Shown: in pieces, positions 16,337 to 24,141 of the stretch
Layout: each line of letters opens with the position of its first letter
How positions within the stretch are numbered: position 1 is the stretch's first letter
Assembly: GCF_028622115.1 (NCBI RefSeq)
Contig: NZ_CP097263.1
Coordinates: forward strand, 2,604,001-2,668,000
Length of the DNA: 64,000 nucleotides
Direction of reading: 5' to 3'
Source of the DNA: Kutzneria chonburiensis
Lineage (GTDB): Bacteria; Actinomycetota; Actinomycetes; Mycobacteriales; Pseudonocardiaceae
Notes under the pieces: generated by a model
The model's input: the letters and a program-made list of their open reading frames with translations, nothing else
The model's database searches: none
What the model was told of the DNA's origin: nothing
Made by a program: the position numbers and the translations under genes

Positions 16337-17140
16337 ATGAGTGAGCTGGCCGATCTGCTGCGCACCCGCCGGGAGGCGCTCCAGCCGGCGGACGTGGGCC
16401 TGCCGCCGCACGGCCGTCGTCGCACGCCGGGGCTGCGGCGCGAGGAGGTGGCGCAGCTGGCCGGGATCTCGACGACGTACTACACGTTCCTCGAGCAGGG
16501 CCGGGACGTCAGCCCGTCGCAGCAGATCCTCGACGCCCTCGCCGACGCGCTGCGGCTGACATCGACAGAGCGTGACCACATGCGGGCACTGGTCCATGGC
16601 GCACGGGAAGAGCGGCCGCCGGAGGTGCTCGTGCCAGGCGTGGCCGACCTGGTGGACCGGCTCGACCCGCATCCGGCGTACGTCAGTGGCCGGCACTGGG
16701 ATGTGTTGCACGCCAACAGATCGGCGTGTGCACTGTGGACGGACTGGCCGGCGCTGCCGCCGGCGGAGCGCAACATCCTGTGGTGGACGTTCGTCGATCC
16801 GAAGGCGCGGACCGTGCTGGTCGAGTGGGAGGCAGAGGCCCGGGCGCAGCTGGCTCGGTTCCGCACGGCCGCCGCACGCCATCCGGACGACCCGGCGTAC
16901 GAGGCGCTGCTGGAACGGCTTCGCTTGTGCAGCAAGGAGGTTCGGGACTGGTGGCCGCGTCACGACATCGCGCCGCTCAGCTCCGGCCGCAAGGTGCTGC
17001 ACCATCCCGAGCTCGGCCGGCTCGACCTGGGGCTGCTGGTGCTCCAGGTGGCCGATGACCCGGAGCAGAAGCTCGTGACCTTCCGGGCCGAGCCGGCCGA
17101 CGCCGACCGGATCGCCGCGCTCCTTCACTCGAACGGCTGA
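16337..17140 (+). CDS. XRE-family regulator with MmyB-like ligand domain
   Basis: A 267-residue transcription factor. Residues about 5-75 form a helix-turn-helix of the type found in MmyB regulators (RRRTPGLRREEVAQLAGIST then YYTFLEQGRDVSPS). Residues about 95-260 form the PAS-like MmyB ligand-binding domain (WDVLHANRSACALW, NILWWTFVDPKAR). ATG 16337 has AGG just upstream, and the intergenic space carries its probable promoter. Regulators of this group usually control the divergent enzyme gene, here the dienelactone hydrolase. Confidence 0.9.
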   Translation: MSELADLLRTRREALQPADVGLPPHGRRRTPGLRREEVAQLAGISTTYYTFLEQGRDVSPSQQILDALADALRLTSTERDHMRALVHGAREERPPEVLVPGVADLVDRLDPHPAYVSGRHWDVLHANRSACALWTDWPALPPAERNILWWTFVDPKARTVLVEWEAEARAQLARFRTAAARHPDDPAYEALLERLRLCSKEVRDWWPRHDIAPLSSGRKVLHHPELGRLDLGLLVLQVADDPEQKLVTFRAEPADADRIAALLHSNG

Positions 17141-17203
17141 TCAAATGATCTTGTACGGCGCGTCTGCCGTGAACGCTCACGGAACGTGCGCTGCACTGCC
17201 GGC

Positions 17204-17626
17204 ATGCGTATGTCACCACTGGTCCGCACCCTCGCCGCGCTGACGGTGGGCTGTGCGGCGCTCACCGCCACCCCCGTCGTCGCCTCCGCCGCCCCGGCGG
17301 CCGTGCACGCGCCGGCCAAGCACAAGATGAAGGTCCAGGCCGCCGCGGCCAAGGGCAAGGTCAAGAAGGGCGAGCACACCCAGGTCAAGGGCCGTATCGA
17401 CGACCTGGCCCGGTCCAACGCCACCGGCACGGAGACCCTCTTCGTGCAGCAGCTCCAGGCCGGGGTCTGGGTGAACGTCTTCAGCGACACCTGCCGCCCC
17501 AACGGCGCGTTCGACATCGACGTCAGCTTCAACGTCTCGGCCACGCTGTCGCTGCGCGTGTTCCACCCGGAGAGCTCGCTCTACGTGTCGGCCTACTCCG
17601 ACGTGTTCGCGCTGGTAGTGATCTGA
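17204..17626 (+). CDS. Small secreted protein of unknown function
   Basis: A 140-residue protein with a clear Sec signal peptide (LVRTLAALTVGCAALTATPV, then VASAAPA). A lysine-rich linker (AKHKMKVQAAAAKGKVKKGE) leads into a beta-rich domain of about 80 residues (VQQLQAGVWVNVFSDTCRPN, SATLSLRVFHPESSLYVSAY). This resembles short immunoglobulin-like secreted proteins of actinomycetes, but I cannot name a family. Start ATG 17204 (or 17210) is uncertain because no good ribosome-binding site is visible. Confidence 0.7.
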   Translation: MRMSPLVRTLAALTVGCAALTATPVVASAAPAAVHAPAKHKMKVQAAAAKGKVKKGEHTQVKGRIDDLARSNATGTETLFVQQLQAGVWVNVFSDTCRPNGAFDIDVSFNVSATLSLRVFHPESSLYVSAYSDVFALVVI

Positions 17627-17630
17627 CCCT

Positions 17631-17677
17631 GTCGGCCGAACGGCCGACGTGCGTCGTCTGATCGGCGGCGCACGTCG
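17631..17677 (+). terminator. Tandem hairpins before the pilus locus
   Basis: Two inverted repeats follow the secreted-protein gene: GTCGGCCG-AA-CGGCCGAC (17631-17648) and the overlapping CGACGTGCG/CGCACGTCG (17645-17653 with 17669-17677). There is no strong T-run. They probably end transcription of the upstream gene and insulate the pilus operon. Confidence 0.45.
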
Positions 17678-17760
17678 GCTGTTCACCCTCTGTGACGGCC
17701 ATCCCGAGAAGCTCACGCTGTGCAGTGTCCAGCGCATCGAGCGGAAGCGGGGTGACCGAG

Positions 17761-18786
17761 ATGGCTCTCCTCTACGAGCCGACCGCGGTCGTCGCGGTCC
17801 GCCTGATGGCCGCCATCCCCGACGAGCCCCGGGTGGCGACGACGCGGGCCGGCGCGATCGGCGCGCTGCCCCACGACGACGACGGGGTGCTGATCCTCGG
17901 CCCGACCCTGCCGCTGCACACGGCGCTCGAGGTCGCTGCCGAGGCTCGACTCGCCCGGCCCGGCGCCGGCATCGTCCTGCTGCGCCACGTGATCGACGAC
18001 GACGTGCTGGTGCGAGCGATCCGCGGCGGCGTGCTGGTCGTCGTCGACGCCAACGACTCCACGGCCGTCGCCAACGCCTGCCAGAACGCCCACCCGGCCG
18101 AGGTCTCCTACCGGCCCGGCCAGATCACGGTGGTGCTCGGCGCGACCGGCGGCTGCGGCAAGACCACGGTCGCGATCAACCTGGCCACCGTGCTCGCCGC
18201 ACAGGGCGCGCAGGTGTGCCTGGTCGACCTGTCCCTTGACACCGGCGGCACCGCCGCGGCCCTGGGCATCGATCCGGTGTCGCCGCTGGTGACGCCGTAC
18301 CGGCCGGGCCTGGACTGCGCGCTGGCCCAGGCCAAGCCGGGCGACGCCGAGCGGTTCTCGCCGATGTTCGTGGCGGAACTGCTCGTCGCACTGGAAGGCG
18401 AGTACGACCACGTGGTCGTGGACACGCCGACCCGGTTCACCGAGCAGGTGCTGACCGCGCTCGACACGGCCCGGCACCACGTGCTCGTGGGCACGTCCGA
18501 ACGCCCGTCGCTCAAGGCGATGCGGCTGGCCCTGGACATGCTCGACCTCCTCACGTACGACCGGCGGGGGCGCCGGATCGTGCTCAACCGCGTGGACCCG
18601 GAGATCCGGCTCGGCCCGCGGGAGATCGACGCCGTCGTGCGCAACCGCGTGGACGGCGAGCTGCCGGCGACCCGCGCCGTGCCGGCGTCCATCAACCAGG
18701 GCGTGCCGCTGGCCGCCGCTCTCCCGGACCACCCGTTCAGCCGGTCCGTGCGCCGCTTCGCCGAAACGTGCATCGACCACTGCTGA
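17761..18786 (+). CDS. CpaE/TadZ-like MinD-family ATPase of the pilus locus
   Basis: A 341-residue ATPase that may position the pilus machine. Residues 1-115 look like a degenerate receiver domain (VLILGPTLPLHTALEVAAEA, VLLRHVIDDDVLVRAIRGGV). Residues from about 120 form the MinD/ParA domain with a deviant Walker A (GATGGCGKTTVAINLA), DLSLDTGG, and a Walker B-like HVVVDTPTRF. ATG 17761 is preferred; in-frame GTG 17752 is possible. It is the first gene of the type IV pilus operon, 28 nt before the pilin. CpaE proteins normally belong to Tad pili, so its presence with PilT/PilB/PilC is unusual. Confidence 0.8.
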   Translation: MALLYEPTAVVAVRLMAAIPDEPRVATTRAGAIGALPHDDDGVLILGPTLPLHTALEVAAEARLARPGAGIVLLRHVIDDDVLVRAIRGGVLVVVDANDSTAVANACQNAHPAEVSYRPGQITVVLGATGGCGKTTVAINLATVLAAQGAQVCLVDLSLDTGGTAAALGIDPVSPLVTPYRPGLDCALAQAKPGDAERFSPMFVAELLVALEGEYDHVVVDTPTRFTEQVLTALDTARHHVLVGTSERPSLKAMRLALDMLDLLTYDRRGRRIVLNRVDPEIRLGPREIDAVVRNRVDGELPATRAVPASINQGVPLAAALPDHPFSRSVRRFAETCIDHC

Positions 18787-18814
18787 CAAACACCCAACCG
18801 GTAAAGGAAACGCC

Positions 18815-19198
18815 ATGATTGAGCAGATCCGCGCCGCCCGCGAGAACGAGAGCGGCTTCACCCTGATCGAACTGCTGATCGTCATCGTCATCCTCGGCGT
18901 GCTGGCCGGCATCGTCGTGTTCGCCGTGAGCGCCTTCAACAACGACGGTGTCGCGGCGGCCTGCAAGGCCGACGCCAAGAACGTCGAGGTGGCCAGCGAG
19001 GCCTACTACGCCAAGAAGGGCACCTGGGCTGGGGACATCGCGACGCTGGTCAGCAACAACTACCTGAAGCAGTCCCCGCCCGTTCCCGGCACCCCGAACG
19101 CGAAGTACACGATCACCTACACCCCCGGCTCCGGCACCACCGAGGGCACCGTGACCGGCGCGATCGTCGGCGGCGCTGCCTGCTACCCGGCTCCGTGA
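18815..19198 (+). CDS. pilA: Major type IV pilin
   Basis: A 127-residue prepilin. The leader MIEQIRAARENESG is cut before Phe by the prepilin peptidase, and the mature N-terminus FTLIELLIVIVILGVLAG has Glu at +5 and the hydrophobic assembly helix. The globular part is about 95 residues and has two cysteines (AACKAD and AACYPAP at the end) that could form a disulfide. AAAGGAAA provides a strong ribosome-binding site. Pilin is the first structural gene and is followed by a strong hairpin, as expected for the most abundant product. Confidence 0.92.
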   Translation: MIEQIRAARENESGFTLIELLIVIVILGVLAGIVVFAVSAFNNDGVAAACKADAKNVEVASEAYYAKKGTWAGDIATLVSNNYLKQSPPVPGTPNAKYTITYTPGSGTTEGTVTGAIVGGAACYPAP

Positions 19199-19208
19199 CC
19201 GTCCACTG

Positions 19209-19235
19209 AGGAGGGCCGGGTCACCCGGCCCTCCT
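19209..19235 (+). terminator. Strong hairpin between pilin and pilT (attenuator)
   Basis: A perfect 12-bp inverted repeat AGGAGGGCCGGG - TCA - CCCGGCCCTCCT lies 11 nt after the pilin stop. It is followed by ATCACTTTCG, with only a short T-run, so it may partly terminate transcription or protect the pilin mRNA 3' end. Downstream motor genes would then be expressed less than pilin. Confidence 0.7.
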
Positions 19236-19259
19236 ATCACTTTCGTTGGGAGGAAAGCG

Positions 19260-20348
19260 ATGCACGGACCGGAAGCGGGCGGCCGGGTCGACGGCCTGCT
19301 CGCCGAACTCTGGCAGGCCGGCGGCACCGACCTGCTGCTCACCGCCGGCATGCCGCCGCAGCTGCGGGTGCACGGACAGCTCACCGGCGTGCCCGGCTGG
19401 CCGCCGCTGACCGGCGAGCACACCGACGAGCTGCTGGCCGAGCTGCTCGACGCCGATCAGCACGACGCCTGGAAAACCGTGCAGGAGTACGACTTCGCGT
19501 TCAGCTGGCGGACCGACGCCCGGGTCCGCGGCAACGCCTTCACCCAGCGCGGCAGCACGACCATCGCGCTGCGGATGATCCCGATGGCCGTGCCGACCAT
19601 GGACCAGCTGGGCCTGCCGCCGGTGCTGAGCGATTTCGCCCGCCGGCACCAGGGTCTGGTGCTGGTCACCGGGCCGACCGGCTCGGGCAAGTCGACCACG
19701 CTGGCCGCGGTGGTCGACCAGATCAACACCGAGCGGGCCTGCCACATCCTGACCGTCGAGGACCCGATCGAGTACGTGCACCGGCACAAGCGGGCCGCGG
19801 TCAACCAGCGCGAGGTCGGCACGGACACCCCGTCCTTCCCGCACGCGCTGCGGGCCGCCCTGCGCGAGGACCCGGACGTGCTGCTGGTCGGCGAGATGCG
19901 CGACCTGGAGTCGATCCGGTTCGCGCTGACCATCGCCGAGACCGGGCACCTCGTGCTGGCCACCTTGCACACCAACGACACCGCCCAGTCCCTGGCCCGG
20001 ATCATCGACGTGTTCCCGGCCGAGCAGCAGGCCCAGGTGCGGGTGCAGCTGGCCGCCGCACTGACCGGCATCGTCTACCAGCGGCTGCTCCCCCGCATCG
20101 GCGGCGGGCTGGTCGCGGCGTACGAGGTGCTGGTGGCCAACTCGGCCGTGCGCAACCTGGTCAAGGAGGGCAAGACCAACCAGCTGCGGAACTCGCTGGT
20201 GACCGGGCAGCGCGAGGGCATGGTGACCTTCGAGCAGTCGCTGTCGGCGCTGGTGCAGGGCGGCTGGGTGACGTACGAGGACGCGGTGGCGCGGAGCCTG
20301 TACCCGCAGGACGTGCAGCCGCGGCTGCGGGCGGGGGCGACGGCATGA
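19260..20348 (+). CDS. pilT: Pilus retraction ATPase PilT
   Basis: A 362-residue cytosolic hexameric ATPase that drives pilus retraction. The N-terminal domain contains DLLLTAGMPPQLRVHG. The motor has Walker A GPTGSGKST (about residues 138-146), the Asp box ILTVEDPIEYVH, Walker B LLVGEMRD and the His box TGHLVLATLHTND. The C-terminal AVRNLVKEGK matches the AIRNLIRE motif specific to PilT, which separates it from PilB. AGGAAAGCG precedes the ATG. It overlaps pilB by 4 nt. Confidence 0.93.
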   Translation: MHGPEAGGRVDGLLAELWQAGGTDLLLTAGMPPQLRVHGQLTGVPGWPPLTGEHTDELLAELLDADQHDAWKTVQEYDFAFSWRTDARVRGNAFTQRGSTTIALRMIPMAVPTMDQLGLPPVLSDFARRHQGLVLVTGPTGSGKSTTLAAVVDQINTERACHILTVEDPIEYVHRHKRAAVNQREVGTDTPSFPHALRAALREDPDVLLVGEMRDLESIRFALTIAETGHLVLATLHTNDTAQSLARIIDVFPAEQQAQVRVQLAAALTGIVYQRLLPRIGGGLVAAYEVLVANSAVRNLVKEGKTNQLRNSLVTGQREGMVTFEQSLSALVQGGWVTYEDAVARSLYPQDVQPRLRAGATA

Positions 20349-21883
20349 GACCGCGTAATCCCTTGCGTGACTTCGAACGCGTGGACCTGAGCACCGTCGC
20401 GCCGGACCCGGCGGCCGTCGCGCTGCTGTCCGAGCAGCAGGCCCGTGAGCTGGCGGCGATCCCGCTGTCGGCCGACGGTGACGGTGTCGTGGTCGCCGTG
20501 GCCGAGCCGACCCGGGAGGTGCAGGACAAGCTGCACGCGGTCCTTGGGCGGTCGATCACCGTGTTGGTGGCCGACCGGGCCGATATCGAAGGCGTCATCG
20601 GCAACAACTACCGCGCGCTGTCCGGCATCGGCTTGCAGGTCAAGGAGTTCGAGGCCCGCGACGCCGTGCGGCGCAACCAGGTGCGGGCCGAGGGCATCGG
20701 CGGCACCGAGGACGCGCCGGTGGTGCACGTGGTGCAGATGATCATCACGCAGGCGCTGCGCGACCGGGCCTCCGACATCCACATCGAGCCCGGCGGCGAC
20801 CGCATCCGGGTGCGCTACCGGGTCGACGGGGCCCTGCACGACGTGCTGGACCTGCCGGAGTCGATGGGGCCGGCGGTGGTCAGCCGGATCAAGATCCTGG
20901 CCAACATGAACATCGTGGAACGGCGCCGCCCGCAGGACGGCCAGATCAGCACCGAGGTGGAGGGCCGGGCCGTGGACATCCGGGTGTCCACCGCGGCGGT
21001 GGTCGGCGGCGAGAAGGCGGTGCTGCGGCTGCTGGACAAGAGCCGGCCGCTGTTCCGGCTGGACCAACTGGGCATGCCGGCGGCGATGGTCGAGCGGTAC
21101 ACCACGCTGCTGCGCGCCCCGTACGGCATGCTGATCTGCGCCGGCCCGACCGGCAGCGGCAAGACGACCACGCTCTACGGTTCGCTGGGCGAGATCAACA
21201 GCCCCGACCGCAACATCATGACCATCGAGGACCCGGTCGAGTACACCTTCCCGTCGATCAACCAGATCCAGATCAGCGAGGCGGCCGGCATCACGTTCGC
21301 CGGCGGGCTGCGCTCCATCCTGCGGCAGGACCCGGACGTCATCCTGGTCGGCGAGGTCCGCGACGTGGAGACCGCGCGGATCGCCGTGCAGTCGGCGCTG
21401 ACCGGTCACCTGGTGCTGTCCTCGTTGCACGCCACCGACGCCGCCTCGGCCCTGCACCGGTTGCTGGACATGGGAATCGAGAACTTCCTGGTCGCTTCGT
21501 CGGTCAGCACCGTGGTGTCGCAACGGCTGGTGCGCCGGATCTGCGGGCACTGCCGCTCGTACTACCAGCCGACAGCCCAGGAGCTGGCGTTCCTGGACGC
21601 GATCGGCGGCACCGCCCCGCCCGGCGGCTTCCTGCACGGCGCGGGCTGCAACTTCTGTGCCCACACCGGGTTCCTGGACCGAATCGGAGTGTACGAGATG
21701 ATGCCGGTCACCGACGGCGTGCGGGAGCTGGTGCTGGAACGCGCGCCGCACGGGGAGATCCGCAAACTGGCCCGCTACGAAGGCATGCGCACGCTCCAGG
21801 ACGAGGCCGTGCGGCTGGTCGGCGAGGGCATGACCAGCCTGTCCGAGGTGCTGCGGTCGGTCTACCTGCCCGGGGTGGCGTGA
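20345..21883 (+). CDS. pilB: Pilus extension ATPase PilB (GspE family)
   Basis: A 512-residue assembly ATPase. The N-terminal MshEN/GspE-N domain (residues about 10-100) is followed by the motor with SDIHIEPGGDRIRVRYRVDG, Walker A GPTGSGKTT near residue 268, IEDPVEYTF, Walker B VILVGEVRD and LVLSSLHATDAASALHRL. The extension-ATPase zinc motif is present as CGHC near residue 400 and CNFC about 38 residues later. ATGA overlap with pilT and TGATG with pilC indicate translational coupling. Confidence 0.94.
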   Translation: MRPRNPLRDFERVDLSTVAPDPAAVALLSEQQARELAAIPLSADGDGVVVAVAEPTREVQDKLHAVLGRSITVLVADRADIEGVIGNNYRALSGIGLQVKEFEARDAVRRNQVRAEGIGGTEDAPVVHVVQMIITQALRDRASDIHIEPGGDRIRVRYRVDGALHDVLDLPESMGPAVVSRIKILANMNIVERRRPQDGQISTEVEGRAVDIRVSTAAVVGGEKAVLRLLDKSRPLFRLDQLGMPAAMVERYTTLLRAPYGMLICAGPTGSGKTTTLYGSLGEINSPDRNIMTIEDPVEYTFPSINQIQISEAAGITFAGGLRSILRQDPDVILVGEVRDVETARIAVQSALTGHLVLSSLHATDAASALHRLLDMGIENFLVASSVSTVVSQRLVRRICGHCRSYYQPTAQELAFLDAIGGTAPPGGFLHGAGCNFCAHTGFLDRIGVYEMMPVTDGVRELVLERAPHGEIRKLARYEGMRTLQDEAVRLVGEGMTSLSEVLRSVYLPGVA

Positions 21884-23088
21884 TGACCAGATACGCTTAT
21901 GTGGCAACGGGTCCGGACGGGATGCCGGCGCGCGGCGTGCAGAAGGCGGCCACCCGCGAGGCGGCCGAGCTGGCCCTGTACGAACGCGAGCTGCGCGACA
22001 TCCGGGTCACCGAGCGGCCGAGCCTGCTGCGCACGGAGCTGTCCGCGCCGCGGGTCAAGCGCGAGGAGGTCATGCACCTGTCCCGCCAGCTCGGCGCGTT
22101 CGTCCGGGCCGGGCTGCCGCTGATCGACGCCGTGCGGTCACTGGGCGAGGAGGCCCCGAACTCGTCGGTGCGGCGGATGATGGGCCAGGTCGAGGACGGT
22201 CTGCGCGGCGGCGACAAGTTGTCGGACTGCCTCGACCGGCACCCGAAGATCTTCCCCGAGTTCTACCGGGGCATCCTGCGCTCGGCCGAGCTGTCCGGCC
22301 GGCTGGACACCGTGCTGGACCGGCTGGCCCGGTACCTTGAGCGGGACCTGGAGGCCCGGCGCAAGATCACGGCCGCGCTGATCTACCCGGCCATGATCTT
22401 CGTGATGGCCATCGTGACCGTGGTCGTGCTGGCCACCTTCGTGCTGCCGCGGTTCAAGGACTTCTTCGCCAACCTGCACGCCACGCTGCCGCTGCCGACG
22501 CGGATGTTGTTGGCGGTGACGGACTTTCTCACCCAGTGGTGGTGGGCGCTGATGTCCGGCGCGGCCGTGATCATCGCGACGCTGATCGTCGTCCTCCAGT
22601 TCGAGTGGGGGAAATACGCCCGCGACCGGGTGTATCTCGGGTTGCCGGTGATCGGCGACACGATCAGATTCGCTTTGGTGGAACGGTTCTCGCGGATCCT
22701 GGCGTCCATGGTCAGCGCCGGCGTGTCGCTGCCGGAGGCGCTGCGGGTGGCGACCGAGTCGGTACGCAACCGGGTGTTCACGCGGGCGCTGTGGCGGGTG
22801 GCCGAGTCGATGATGTCGGGCCAGGGACTGGCCGGTCCGCTGGCCGCCACCGGGCTGTTCCCGCGCACGGCGGCGCAGATGATGCGGGTCGGCGAGGACA
22901 CCGGCACGCTCGACACCCAGCTGGAGGTCACCGCCGCGTACTACGAGGGCGAGCTGGACTACCGGCTGAAGAAGGCGACCGCGCTGATCGAGCCGATCGT
23001 GATCGTGGTGATGGGCCTGATCGTCGGTTTCGTGGCCATCGCCCTGGTGTCGGCCATGTACGGCATCTTCAACCAGGTGCAGGTGTGA
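21883..23088 (+). CDS. pilC: Type IV pilus inner-membrane platform protein PilC (GspF family)
   Basis: A 401-residue polytopic membrane protein that links the motors to the growing pilus. It has two T2SF domains: LSRQLGAFVRAGLPLIDAVR through GRLDTVLDRLARYLERDLE, then VERFSRILASMVSAGVSLPE through EDTGTLDTQLEVTAAYYEGE. Transmembrane helices lie near IYPAMIFVMAIVTVVVLATF, around residue 220, and at the C-terminus IEPIVIVVMGLIVGFVAIAL. ATG 21883 couples to the pilB stop (TGATG); GTG 21880 is an alternative. Confidence 0.93.
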   Translation: MTRYAYVATGPDGMPARGVQKAATREAAELALYERELRDIRVTERPSLLRTELSAPRVKREEVMHLSRQLGAFVRAGLPLIDAVRSLGEEAPNSSVRRMMGQVEDGLRGGDKLSDCLDRHPKIFPEFYRGILRSAELSGRLDTVLDRLARYLERDLEARRKITAALIYPAMIFVMAIVTVVVLATFVLPRFKDFFANLHATLPLPTRMLLAVTDFLTQWWWALMSGAAVIIATLIVVLQFEWGKYARDRVYLGLPVIGDTIRFALVERFSRILASMVSAGVSLPEALRVATESVRNRVFTRALWRVAESMMSGQGLAGPLAATGLFPRTAAQMMRVGEDTGTLDTQLEVTAAYYEGELDYRLKKATALIEPIVIVVMGLIVGFVAIALVSAMYGIFNQVQV

Positions 23089-23089
23089 G

Positions 23090-23524
23090 ATGGCCGACGA
23101 CCGGGGCGAGACCCTGCTGGAGCTGCTGATCGCCGTGGTCATCATGGGCGTCGCGGTGGTCGCGGTGGTCGGCGCGCTGGTGAACAGCGTCCAGCTCTCC
23201 GACGTGCACCGCAAGCAGGCCACCGCCGCCGCGGCCGTGCGGGACTACGGCGAGGCGATCACCAACGCCGTCGCCGGCGGCGGCTACGTCGCCTGTGCCG
23301 GGGCCGGCAGCTACGCCACCGGTTTCACGGTTCCCTCGGGCTACGCGAAGTCGGTCGTGTCGGTGCGGTACTGGAACGGCTCGGCCTGGCAGGTCGGCTG
23401 CACTCCGGACACCGGCCTGCAACAGCTGACCATCAAGGTGGCGAGCGCCGACGACCGGGCCAGCGAGCAGCTGGTCGTGGTCGTGCGCAAGCCCTGCGGA
23501 CTCTCGGACTCGCCATGCGCCTGA
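23090..23524 (+). CDS. Minor type IV prepilin (first)
   Basis: A 144-residue protein with a short prepilin leader MADDRG and a helix ETLLELLIAVVIMGVAVVAV. The Gly at -1 and Glu at +5 fit the PilD cleavage motif, although +1 is Glu and not Phe. The globular domain has Cys residues in YVACAGAG, QVGCTPD and a C-terminal CGLSDSPCA. It starts 1 nt after the pilC stop and overlaps the next gene by 10 nt. It is probably a PilV/GspI-like minor pilin that primes assembly. Confidence 0.85.
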   Translation: MADDRGETLLELLIAVVIMGVAVVAVVGALVNSVQLSDVHRKQATAAAAVRDYGEAITNAVAGGGYVACAGAGSYATGFTVPSGYAKSVVSVRYWNGSAWQVGCTPDTGLQQLTIKVASADDRASEQLVVVVRKPCGLSDSPCA

Positions 23525-24141
23525 CTCGTGACGACAGCGGATTCACGCTCATCGAGTTGCTGATCGCCGTGGTGGTGTTGGGTGTCATCGTGCTCGGCTT
23601 CGGCAACGTGCTGGTGGTGGCGTTCCGCAACACCGACGCGACCGAGGCCCGGCTGGCGCTGTCGCACGACGCCCAGATCAGCGCCTCCTACTTCGCCCAG
23701 GACTTCGCGGCGACCGGCCGGCGCGACTACTCCTCCGCCGGCTCGACCGGCGGCACTGTCGCTTTCCTCCCGTCGGTGCAGCTCAATGCCGCATATAACG
23801 CTGATGGCGTTACTTGCGGGACCGCGGCCACGCCGACCGCGCTGCTGCGGCTGCTGTCCGACGACTGGGACTACTCCGGTCCCTCGCCGGCGGTGCGGAC
23901 CGACGTCGTGGCGTACTACCTGCGCGGCACCGAACTGCACCGGATGAAATGCGTCGCCGGCGGGCAGCCCTCGGACGCGGTGTTGGCCCACGACGTCGAC
24001 ACCGCGACGCCGGCGGTGACCTGCTCCAGCACCTGCACGGCCCTTCCGGTGCCGCAGCAGATGACCCTGGCCTTCACCGTCACGATGCCGAAGGCCGACC
24101 CCTACCCGGTCACGCTGACCGGCCAGCGGAGGCAGTCATGA
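23515..24141 (+). CDS. Minor type IV prepilin, PilW/GspJ-like (second)
   Basis: A 208-residue prepilin. The leader MRLTRDDSG precedes FTLIELLIAVVVLGVIVLGF, with Gly at -1, Phe at +1 and Glu at +5. The larger globular domain has Cys pairs (GVTCGTA, MKCVAG, VTCSSTCTALP). The position between a short minor pilin and a PilX-like protein, plus its size, suggests a PilW/GspJ role. Gene overlaps on both sides (10 nt and 4 nt) place it firmly in the operon. Confidence 0.87.
   Translation: MRLTRDDSGFTLIELLIAVVVLGVIVLGFGNVLVVAFRNTDATEARLALSHDAQISASYFAQDFAATGRRDYSSAGSTGGTVAFLPSVQLNAAYNADGVTCGTAATPTALLRLLSDDWDYSGPSPAVRTDVVAYYLRGTELHRMKCVAGGQPSDAVLAHDVDTATPAVTCSSTCTALPVPQQMTLAFTVTMPKADPYPVTLTGQRRQS

Noticed and set aside
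20075-21907. Long minus-strand open frame opposite pilB
   Set aside because: Antisense shadow of pilB; no motifs, and pilB is unmistakable.
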